5,366 nucleotides of DNA from an uncultured Lachnospiraceae bacterium (GTDB taxonomy: Bacteria; Bacillota; Clostridia; Lachnospirales; Lachnospiraceae). Made by a program: the position numbers and the translations under genes. The DNA is taken from assembly GCA_949283905.1 (NCBI GenBank), contig CASDUB010000137.1:1-5366 (forward strand), in the 5' to 3' direction. The notes beneath the pieces are model-generated. The model did no database searches. It was not told the DNA's origin and saw nothing but the letters and a program-made list of their open reading frames with translations. Positions 1 to 5,366 of the stretch are shown piece after piece; positions within the stretch are counted from its first letter, which is position 1, and each line of letters starts with the position of its first letter.

Positions 1-1495
1 ATTTTATTATTCAGAACCGTCACGTACATTTAGCGAATATCTTCTTGTACCGGGTTATTCTTCAAAAGAATGTGTTCCGGGAGCGGTTTCTCTTGAGACA
101 CCAATCGTTAAATTCAAAAAAGGCGAGAAATGTCCGCTTACAATGAACATTCCTATGGTATCTGCCGTTATGCAGTCTGTATCAGGCGTAGATATGGGTA
201 TCGCTCTTGCGAAAGAAGGCGGCATAGCATTTATCTTCGGTTCACAGAGCGTTGAATCACAGGCAGATATGGTCCGTAAAGTAAAAAATTCAAAAGCAGG
301 TTTTGTACCGAGCGACTCTAACCTCAAAACAACAGATACACTTGCCGATGTTCTCGCGTTAAAAGAAGCAACAGGTCACTCTACAATGGCTGTTACCGAC
401 GATGGAACAAGCACAGGCAAATTACTCGGAATCGTAACAGGACGCGACTACCGTGTAACACGTATGGATCCTGCAACAAAAGTCGGCGAGTTCATGACTC
501 CGATCGAAAAGATCATCTCGGCTCCTGACGGAACATCATTAAAAGAATGCAACAACATCATCTGGGACAACAAGTTAAATACTCTTCCAATCGTTGATAA
601 AAACGGACATCTTGTTTCTTTCGTATTCCGTAAAGACTACGATCTTCACAAGAGCAATCCTTTATCATTATTAGACGCCGACAAACGTTACGTTGTAGGC
701 GCCGGAATCAATACGCGCGACTATGAGGAACGTGTTCCGGCACTTGTAGACGCAGGCGTTGATATCCTTGTTATCGACTCTTCTGAAGGCTATTCCGAAT
801 GGCAGGCCATGACATTAAAATGGATCCGCGACAAATACGGCGATACTGTAAAAGTAGGCGCAGGAAACGTAGTTGACGGCGAAGGTTTCCGCTTCCTTGC
901 AGACGCGGGCGCAGACTTCGTAAAAATCGGTATCGGCGGCGGTTCTATCTGTATCACCCGTGAAACAAAAGGTATCGGACGCGGTCAGGCAACAGCTGTT
1001 ATCGATGTTGCCGCAGAAAGAGACAAATACTTCGAAGAGACAGGCGTATATATTCCTATCTGTTCTGACGGCGGTATTGTCCGCGATTATCATATGACAC
1101 TTGCTCTTGCCATGGGAGCCGACTTCTGCATGCTCGGAAGATATTTCTCAAGATTCGATGAATCTCCTACGGCAAAAGTTTTCATAAACGGAAATTATAT
1201 GAAAGAGTACTGGGGCGAAGGTTCAGCCCGTGCAAGAAACTGGCAGAGATACGATCTCGGCGGAGAGAAAAAGCTCAGCTTTGTAGAAGGCGTAGACTCA
1301 TACGTTCCGTATGCCGGACCTCTTGCAGACGGCGTAGCTACAACACTCGCGAAGATTCGTCATACAATGTGCAACTGCGGCGCTCTTACCCTTAAAGAAC
1401 TCCGTGAAAAAGCAAAAATCACTCTTGTATCATCTGTTTCTATCGTTGAGGGCGGCGCTCACGACGTTCAGCTTAAAGACAACGCAAATTCATAA
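1..1495 (+). CDS. guaB: IMP dehydrogenase, 5' end cut by window edge
   Basis: Cytosolic enzyme that oxidises IMP to XMP with NAD+, the first step of the GMP branch. The reading frame is open from base 2 ([20 protein letters not shown]...), so the ATG at 143 is internal. By comparison with the Tritrichomonas foetus enzyme (from memory), only Met and one more codon are missing, giving about 499 residues, normal for the family. In that full-length numbering I see an N-terminal barrel part, a two-CBS Bateman domain at about 100-218, substrate Asp261 in IDSSEG, the potassium-site loop GIGGGSIC with catalytic Cys319, the flap dyad Arg418-Tyr419 in NWQRY, and the C-terminal cation-site Glu485 in IVEGGAHD. 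All catalytic elements are present. It is first of the visible genes, 21 bp before purE. Its promoter lies outside the window. The product is certain; the exact start is inferred. Confidence 0.97.
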   Translation, partial: FYYSEPSRTFSEYLLVPGYSSKECVPGAVSLETPIVKFKKGEKCPLTMNIPMVSAVMQSVSGVDMGIALAKEGGIAFIFGSQSVESQADMVRKVKNSKAGFVPSDSNLKTTDTLADVLALKEATGHSTMAVTDDGTSTGKLLGIVTGRDYRVTRMDPATKVGEFMTPIEKIISAPDGTSLKECNNIIWDNKLNTLPIVDKNGHLVSFVFRKDYDLHKSNPLSLLDADKRYVVGAGINTRDYEERVPALVDAGVDILVIDSSEGYSEWQAMTLKWIRDKYGDTVKVGAGNVVDGEGFRFLADAGADFVKIGIGGGSICITRETKGIGRGQATAVIDVAAERDKYFEETGVYIPICSDGGIVRDYHMTLALAMGADFCMLGRYFSRFDESPTAKVFINGNYMKEYWGEGSARARNWQRYDLGGEKKLSFVEGVDSYVPYAGPLADGVATTLAKIRHTMCNCGALTLKELREKAKITLVSSVSIVEGGAHDVQLKDNANS

Positions 1496-1516
1496 TTAAA
1501 ATATTAGGAGGTTATT

Positions 1517-2008
1517 ATGAAAAAAGTTGGTATCATAATGGGAAGTGACAGCGATCTTCCTGTAATTCAGAAAGCTGTTGACCAGCTCAAAAAACTCGAT
1601 ATTCCGTATGAGGTTCATATCTATTCAGCGCACAGAACACCTGTTGAAGCGCGTGACTTTGCGGTAAACGCACGCAAAAACGGCTTCGGCGTTATCATAG
1701 CTGCTGCAGGTATGGCTGCTCATCTTGCAGGCGCGATCGCAGCAAATACAACTCTTCCGGTTATCGGAATCCCTTGCAAATCATCTGTTCTCGACGGAAT
1801 GGACGCTCTCCTTTCTACTGTACAGATGCCTACAGGAATTCCTGTTGCCACAGTAGCGATAGGCGGCGGCGCAAACGCTGCACTTCTTGCTGCTCAGATA
1901 ATTGCAGTTGAAGATTCTGAACTTGCCGCAAAACTTGATGCCAAAAGAATTTCTGATGCTGCTGCAGTTCTTGAAAAAGACGCAGCTGTTGAATCTAAAC
2001 TCCAGTAA
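1517..2008 (+). CDS. purE: N5-carboxyaminoimidazole ribonucleotide mutase (class I PurE)
   Basis: Rearranges N5-CAIR to CAIR in de novo purine synthesis; a small cytosolic protein, an octamer in known relatives. At 163 residues it has the usual family length. The phosphate-binding GSDSD is at residues 9-13, SAHRTP with the catalytic His at 37-42 (His39), the glycine/alanine-rich loop AGMAAHLAG at 64-72, and LLSTVQMP at 98-105. SAHRTP and the AAHLAG loop followed by PVIGIP indicate class I, which normally depends on PurK to make N5-CAIR, rather than class II, which carboxylates AIR with CO2 directly. No purK is visible here. The start is fixed by AGGAGG at 1506-1511, five bases before the ATG. 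The gene lies 21 bp after guaB and 34 bp before purF. The alanine- and lysine-rich tail (about 133-163) is poorly conserved and looks ordinary. Confidence 0.96.
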   Translation: MKKVGIIMGSDSDLPVIQKAVDQLKKLDIPYEVHIYSAHRTPVEARDFAVNARKNGFGVIIAAAGMAAHLAGAIAANTTLPVIGIPCKSSVLDGMDALLSTVQMPTGIPVATVAIGGGANAALLAAQIIAVEDSELAAKLDAKRISDAAAVLEKDAAVESKLQ

Positions 2009-2027
2009 TGAGCTTTTCTAATATAAT

Positions 2028-2033
2028 AAGGAG
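2028..2033 (+). promoter_or_regulatory. Ribosome binding site that fixes the purF start
   Basis: AAGGAG lies nine bases before the ATG at 2043. Upstream in the same frame there is a TAA at 2019-2021, and no ATG, GTG, TTG or Cys codon between it and 2043. The protein therefore really begins Met-Gly-Gly, and the missing catalytic cysteine cannot be explained by a wrongly chosen start. Confidence 0.85.
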
Positions 2034-2042
2034 ACTAAAATA

Positions 2043-3467
2043 ATGGGCGGATTTTTTGGTGTAGTATCTAAAAAAGACTGTTTGTCCGACGTATTCTTCG
2101 GCGTTGACTATCATTCTCATCTTGGAACACGCCGCGGCGGACTTGCGGTTTACGATAAAGAGATAGGCCTTCAAAGAGAGATTCACAATATCCAGAACTC
2201 TCCTTTCAGGACAAAATTCGAACATGTATTTGAAGAGATGCGCGGAACAAGCGCTATCGGCTGTATCAGCGATACAGATCCGCAGCCTCTTCTCATACGT
2301 TCAAACCTCGGAACTTATGCCATCACTATCATAGGCATAATCAACAATTCAGACGAACTTATTGATAAGTATCTTTCTTTCAGCGGCGGTCATTTCAACA
2401 CTATGACAAGCGGAAAAGTCAACACTGCGGAACTGACGGCAGCCCTTATCAATCTAAAGAGTTCATTTGCCGAAGGAATAAGATTTGCTCAGAGTCAGAT
2501 CGACGGAACCGCTTCTATTCTTATCCTGAAAAACGACGGCAACATTATCGCCGCGCGTGACAGACTCGGAAGACTTCCGATAATCGTCGGAAAGAACGAA
2601 GACGGATATTCGGTAACATTTGAATCATATGCTTCTCAGAAACTCGGCTATGAAAATGAGCTTGAACTGGGACCGGGAGAGATCGTTGAGATTTCAACCG
2701 ACAAAATCAAACAGCTCCAGAAACCCGGAAAGAAAAAACGTATCTGCTCATTCTTATGGACATACTACGGATATCCTACTTCATCTTATGAAGGCGTAAA
2801 CGTAGAACTTATGCGTTACAAAAACGGCGCGATTATGGCTCAAAACGATGAAGCAAACGGAACAGCTCCGCAGCTTGATTACGTAGGCGGCGTTCCCGAT
2901 TCCGGAACTCCTCACGCTATCGGCTATTCAAACGAAAGCAAAAAACCGTTTGCCAGAGCATTTATCAAATACACGCCGACATGGTCAAGAAGCTTTATTC
3001 CCGCAAGTCAGCGCGAAAGAAATAAAGTCGCAAAGATGAAACAGATTCCTGTAATGGAACTTATCAAAGACAAGGATCTTCTCTTTGTAGACGATTCTAT
3101 CGTAAGGGGAACACAGCTTCGCGAAACAGTTGAATTCTTATACGAAAACGGCGCAAAATCCGTACATATTCGTTCGGCTTGTCCTCCTATCATGTACGGC
3201 TGCAAATATTTAAACTTCTCACCTTCAACAAGTGAAATGGAACTCATCGCAAGACAGACTATCATGGAACTTGAAGGCGAAGAAGGCTTCGAACACATCG
3301 AAGAATACAGCGACGGAGCTACCGAACGCGGAAAAGCTCTCAGAAAAGCCATCTGCGAAAAACTTCACTTTGCTTCGCTCGACTTCCAGTCGCTTGACGG
3401 CGTAATCAAGGCTATCGGCCTTCCACGCTGCGAATTATGTACATATTGTTGGGATGGAAAGGAGTAA
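2043..3467 (+). CDS. purF: Amidophosphoribosyltransferase-like protein (PurF family) lacking the catalytic Cys
   Basis: PurF homologue; the family makes phosphoribosylamine from PRPP and glutamine, the committed purine step. The 474-residue length is normal. The C-terminal phosphoribosyltransferase domain (about 230-460) looks intact, with the PRPP loop LLFVDDSIVRGT at 346-357 and GVPDSG at 283-288. Four cysteines match the positions that hold the [4Fe-4S] cluster in Bacillus subtilis PurF: Cys235, Cys387 and two of Cys463/466/469 in the tail CELCTYC. The N-terminal Ntn-hydrolase domain (about 1-215) is abnormal. It begins MGGFFG where active enzymes have MCGIFG, so the nucleophile is Gly. 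The glutamine-binding Arg-Tyr region reads GCISD (73-77), and the oxyanion His-Asn-Gly reads IIG (96-98). Glutaminase activity is therefore unlikely. It may use ammonia, a separate glutaminase, or another substrate. Its place between purE and purM, three bases before purM, supports a purine role. Family membership is sure; the exact reaction is not. Confidence 0.88.
   Translation: MGGFFGVVSKKDCLSDVFFGVDYHSHLGTRRGGLAVYDKEIGLQREIHNIQNSPFRTKFEHVFEEMRGTSAIGCISDTDPQPLLIRSNLGTYAITIIGIINNSDELIDKYLSFSGGHFNTMTSGKVNTAELTAALINLKSSFAEGIRFAQSQIDGTASILILKNDGNIIAARDRLGRLPIIVGKNEDGYSVTFESYASQKLGYENELELGPGEIVEISTDKIKQLQKPGKKKRICSFLWTYYGYPTSSYEGVNVELMRYKNGAIMAQNDEANGTAPQLDYVGGVPDSGTPHAIGYSNESKKPFARAFIKYTPTWSRSFIPASQRERNKVAKMKQIPVMELIKDKDLLFVDDSIVRGTQLRETVEFLYENGAKSVHIRSACPPIMYGCKYLNFSPSTSEMELIARQTIMELEGEEGFEHIEEYSDGATERGKALRKAICEKLHFASLDFQSLDGVIKAIGLPRCELCTYCWDGKE
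3458..3464 (+). promoter_or_regulatory. purM ribosome binding site inside the end of purF
   Basis: AAAGGAG encodes the last residues (Gly-Lys-Glu) of the PurF-like protein, directly before its TAA at 3465-3467, and sits six bases before the purM ATG at 3471. Ribosomes ending purF would uncover and occupy this site, so translational coupling of the two genes is likely (inference). Confidence 0.8.
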
Positions 3468-3470
3468 TCA

Positions 3471-4514
3471 ATGAATACACAGTCAAAATCAGAAGCTTAC
3501 GCTGCATCAGGTGTTGACATCACTGCCGGCTACAGAGCGGTAGAACTTATGAAACAGCACATCGCCAGAACTACTGTTCCGGGAGTAATGGGAAGCGTCG
3601 GCGGTTTCGGCGGGCTTTTTGAACTTGATATGACCGGCATCAGCAAACCTGTTCTCTGCAGCGGTACTGACGGCGTCGGAACAAAGCTCAAACTCGCGTT
3701 TATCATGGATAAACATGATACAGTAGGTATAGACTGCGTTGCCATGTGCGTAAATGATATCATCTGCGTAGGCGCAAAACCTCTTTTCTTCCTTGACTAT
3801 ATTGCCTGCGGAAAGAACGTTCCCGAAAGAATTGCTGAGATCGTAAAAGGCGTTGCCGAAGGATGCGTACAGTCAGGCGCAGCTCTTATCGGCGGTGAAA
3901 CTGCCGAAATGCCGGGATTTTATCCTGCGGACGAGTATGATCTTGCCGGATACAGCACCGGCGTTGTCGACAAAGACAAGATCATCGACAACACAACTAT
4001 GAATGCCGGCGATGTTATCATCGCTCTTCCTTCAAGCGGTGTTCACTCAAACGGATTCTCACTTGTGCGTAAAGTATTCGATGTCGAGAACAGCGATATC
4101 AAGAGTCCATGTCCTGAGCTCGGCGGAAAGAGCATAGGCGAGACTCTTCTTACTCCTACAAAAATCTATGTAAAACCTGTACTCGCACTTCTTGAAAAAG
4201 TACAGCCTAAGGGAATTTCTCACATCACAGGAGGCGGCTTCTACGAGAATATTCCGAGAAGCATTCCTGACGGACTCGGCGCAAAGATCGATAAAGCGTC
4301 AGTTAAAGTTCTTCCTATATTTAAGCTTCTTCAGGAAAAAGGCGGCATTTCCGAAAGAGATATGTACAACACATATAATATGGGTGTCGGTATGAGTATC
4401 ATAGTTGCAAAAGAGGATGTCGATGTCGCTCTCGAAACACTGAGAGCTGCCGGCGAAGACGCATATATCATCGGCGAAATCATTAAATCAGACACAAAGA
4501 TCACTATTGAATAA
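3471..4514 (+). CDS. purM: Phosphoribosylformylglycinamidine cyclo-ligase (AIR synthetase)
   Basis: Closes the imidazole ring, converting FGAM and ATP to AIR, ADP and phosphate in the cytosol. Family motifs run in the expected order: [19 protein letters not shown] at residues 10-28, [10 protein letters not shown] at 65-74, [11 protein letters not shown] at 141-151, [13 protein letters not shown] at 188-200, [11 protein letters not shown] at 226-236, [13 protein letters not shown] at 251-263 and [11 protein letters not shown] at 298-308. The N-terminal and C-terminal domains of the AIR synthase fold (about 45-165 and 178-343) are both complete, and 347 residues is the standard length. The start at 3471 is fixed by the Shine-Dalgarno embedded in the end of purF and by alignment of the N-terminus. 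Nothing in the active-site motifs looks damaged. It is followed by a hairpin with a T-run in the 78-bp gap before purN. Confidence 0.98.
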   Translation: MNTQSKSEAYAASGVDITAGYRAVELMKQHIARTTVPGVMGSVGGFGGLFELDMTGISKPVLCSGTDGVGTKLKLAFIMDKHDTVGIDCVAMCVNDIICVGAKPLFFLDYIACGKNVPERIAEIVKGVAEGCVQSGAALIGGETAEMPGFYPADEYDLAGYSTGVVDKDKIIDNTTMNAGDVIIALPSSGVHSNGFSLVRKVFDVENSDIKSPCPELGGKSIGETLLTPTKIYVKPVLALLEKVQPKGISHITGGGFYENIPRSIPDGLGAKIDKASVKVLPIFKLLQEKGGISERDMYNTYNMGVGMSIIVAKEDVDVALETLRAAGEDAYIIGEIIKSDTKITIE

Positions 4515-4521
4515 ACAACTG

Positions 4522-4574
4522 CTCACAATCACAGATACTGAAGGCTTTTCAATATCTGTGATTGCTGTGTTTTT
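4522..4574 (+). terminator. Probable rho-independent terminator or attenuator between purM and purN
   Basis: A perfect 12-bp inverted repeat, CAATCACAGATA (4526-4537) with TATCTGTGATTG (4553-4564), flanks a 15-base loop. Inside it TGAA (4539-4542) can pair with TTCA (4548-4551), leaving a five-base tip. With one bulged base the stem can extend outward to 4522/4569, directly before TTTTT at 4570-4574. The T-run is on the + strand side only, so it would act on transcription coming from purM. The stem is AU-rich and the T-run short, so termination may be partial, letting some transcripts read into purN. It could instead be an RNA-stabilising or processing hairpin. Confidence 0.7.
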
Positions 4575-4592
4575 ATACAAAAGGATTAGATT

Positions 4593-5207
4593 ATGACAAA
4601 CAGAAAAGCTCGTATAGCAGTACTCGTATCAGGCGGCGGAACAAATCTGCAGGCCATCATCGATGCTGAAAAAAACGGTATAATAAAAAACGGAACAGTC
4701 ACGCTTGTTCTTGCGAATAATTCAAAGGCATATGCGATCGAACGCGCGGCCAACGCGGGGATCCCGTCGAAAGTCATCACAAAGAAAAGCTTTGACGGCG
4801 ATCAGACAGCTTTTGAAGACGCGCTTATAAACGCTCTTGACGAAAATAAGACAGACCTTATAGTCCTTGCCGGATTTATGTCTATCTTAAGCGAGCGTTT
4901 TACAAAACATTTTGAAAACAGGATCATAAATGTACATCCGTCCCTTATCCCTTCTTTCTGCGGACAGGGTTACTACGGACTCAAAGTTCATGAAGCCGCT
5001 CTCGAAAAAGGCGTAAAAGTCACGGGCGCCACGGTTCATTTTGTAAATGAAATACCTGACGGCGGCAAAATAATCATGCAGAAAGCAGTTGACGTTCTCC
5101 CCGGCGACACACCGGAGATCCTTCAGAAAAGGGTAATGGAACAGGCCGAATGGAAAATCCTTCCGGCGGCTGTTGAACAGATATCAAAAGAAATAATCGA
5201 ACAGTAA
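4593..5207 (+). CDS. purN: Phosphoribosylglycinamide formyltransferase (GAR transformylase)
   Basis: Transfers the formyl group of 10-formyl-tetrahydrofolate to GAR, giving FGAR; a cytosolic, folate-dependent enzyme. At 204 residues it is within the normal range. The N-terminal phosphate loop reads VLVSGGGTNLQAIID (residues 10-24). The catalytic Asn-x-His is in INVHPSLIP (Asn113, His115), matching Asn106 and His108 of the Escherichia coli enzyme, and the catalytic Asp is Asp156 in IPDGGKI (Asp144 in E. coli). The segment SFCGQGYYGLKVH (121-133) replaces the KYPG-type loop of E. coli and, from memory, is common in clostridial PurN. The start is supported by AAAAGGA at 4579-4585, seven bases before the ATG. 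The hairpin just upstream suggests lower or separately controlled expression than for purM. IMP cyclohydrolase follows after 16 bp. Confidence 0.97.
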   Translation: MTNRKARIAVLVSGGGTNLQAIIDAEKNGIIKNGTVTLVLANNSKAYAIERAANAGIPSKVITKKSFDGDQTAFEDALINALDENKTDLIVLAGFMSILSERFTKHFENRIINVHPSLIPSFCGQGYYGLKVHEAALEKGVKVTGATVHFVNEIPDGGKIIMQKAVDVLPGDTPEILQKRVMEQAEWKILPAAVEQISKEIIEQ

Positions 5208-5223
5208 TCATACGGAGGCTACC

Positions 5224-5366
5224 ATGGAAATTTATAAAATAAACAATATTGCGGAACTTATCGAAGGCAATTCTTATGTGGGACGCGGTATCGTTGTCGG
5301 AAAAACGCCTGACGCGAAAAACGCCGTTTCAGCTTACTTCATTATGGGAAGAAGCGCGAACAGCCG
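5224..5366 (+). CDS. purO: IMP cyclohydrolase, PurO-like family, 3' end cut by window edge
   Basis: Only the first 47 codons and two bases are present. The peptide begins MEIYKINNIAELIEG and continues with SYVGRGIVVGKT (residues 17-28) and AYFIMGRSANS (37-47), with an Arg codon apparently beginning at the edge. This matches the start of PurO-type IMP cyclohydrolases, whose archaeal members begin with a MYLGRILAVGR-like strand followed by VAYRVSSRS and NR. These enzymes convert FAICAR to IMP, the last step of de novo synthesis, which most bacteria perform with the C-terminal-partnered bifunctional PurH. The start is fixed by GGAGG at 5214-5218, five bases before the ATG. It lies 16 bp after purN and is very likely cotranscribed. 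A separate AICAR transformylase gene would be expected downstream. The call rests on a short N-terminus, so confidence is below that of the complete genes. Confidence 0.82.
   Translation, partial: MEIYKINNIAELIEGNSYVGRGIVVGKTPDAKNAVSAYFIMGRSANS

Noticed and set aside
143..145. ATG at 143 as the guaB start
   Set aside because: The frame is open to the left edge and codes for the conserved N-terminus (YYSEP...YLLVPG), and no Shine-Dalgarno precedes 143. It is an internal Met.
815..1093. Minus-strand open frame inside guaB
   Set aside because: It lies wholly opposite conserved IMPDH codons, has no ribosome site and encodes no recognisable protein.
1517..2008. Class II PurE (direct AIR carboxylase), suggested by the absence of purK
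   Set aside because: The residues SAHRTP and AAHLAG...PVIGIP are class I type. purK may simply lie elsewhere in the genome.
2022..2027. TATAAT in the purE-purF gap as a promoter -10 box
   Set aside because: No TTGACA-like box lies about 17 bases upstream, the start point would leave almost no leader, and an AT-rich gap easily gives this hexamer by chance.
3008..3352. Minus-strand 114-codon open frame inside purF
   Set aside because: It is antisense to the conserved PRPP-binding region. Its composition reflects the opposite strand of real codons.
4192..4395. Second plus-strand frame within purM
   Set aside because: It overlaps the conserved C-terminal domain of PurM in another frame, with no supporting start signal.
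1..5366. CRISPR arrays, tRNA or rRNA genes, insertion sequences, attachment sites
   Set aside because: Almost all bases are in recognised purine genes. The gaps are short, and the only notable repeat is the purM-purN hairpin.

Overview
The window is a dense, co-oriented purine-biosynthesis segment on the + strand: guaB (almost complete, cut at the left edge), purE, purF-like, purM, purN, and the first 47 codons of a PurO-type IMP cyclohydrolase cut at the right edge. Every gene starts with ATG behind a clear Shine-Dalgarno sequence. Gaps are 21, 34, 3, 78 and 16 bp, and no stretch over 100 bp lacks a gene. Moderate GC, strong AGGAGG-type ribosome sites, clostridial-looking PurE, PurF and PurN sequences, a probable iron-sulfur PurF and a stand-alone IMP cyclohydrolase all point to an anaerobic Gram-positive member of the Clostridia, probably a gut Ruminococcus/Eubacterium/Lachnospiraceae relative. 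The genus cannot be fixed from this sequence.

Layout: 1-1495 guaB (IMP to XMP, first step of the GMP branch); 1517-2008 purE (class I N5-CAIR mutase); 2043-3467 amidophosphoribosyltransferase-like protein; 3471-4514 purM (AIR synthetase); 4515-4592 an intergenic hairpin with a T-run, probably a terminator or attenuator; 4593-5207 purN (GAR transformylase); 5224 to the edge, IMP cyclohydrolase.

Together the genes cover the entry step from PRPP (purF), GAR formylation (purN), imidazole ring closure (purM), the carboxylation rearrangement (purE), the final ring closure to IMP (purO) and commitment of IMP to GMP (guaB). purK, purD, purL/S/Q, purC, purB and an AICAR transformylase are not in the window.

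The most notable points are: (i) the PurF homologue has an apparently intact phosphoribosyltransferase half and candidate iron-sulfur cysteines, but its glutaminase half lacks the N-terminal catalytic Cys (Gly instead) and other glutamine-handling residues; (ii) the IMP dehydrogenase matches, residue number for residue number, the enzyme of the protozoan Tritrichomonas foetus at its diagnostic positions; (iii) the last IMP step is a PurO-family enzyme, the type best known from archaea, rather than a visible bifunctional PurH; (iv) a hairpin with a T-run interrupts an otherwise tight operon between purM and purN. These are unusual members of known families. I see no CRISPR array, mobile element, RNA gene or clearly new multi-gene system.
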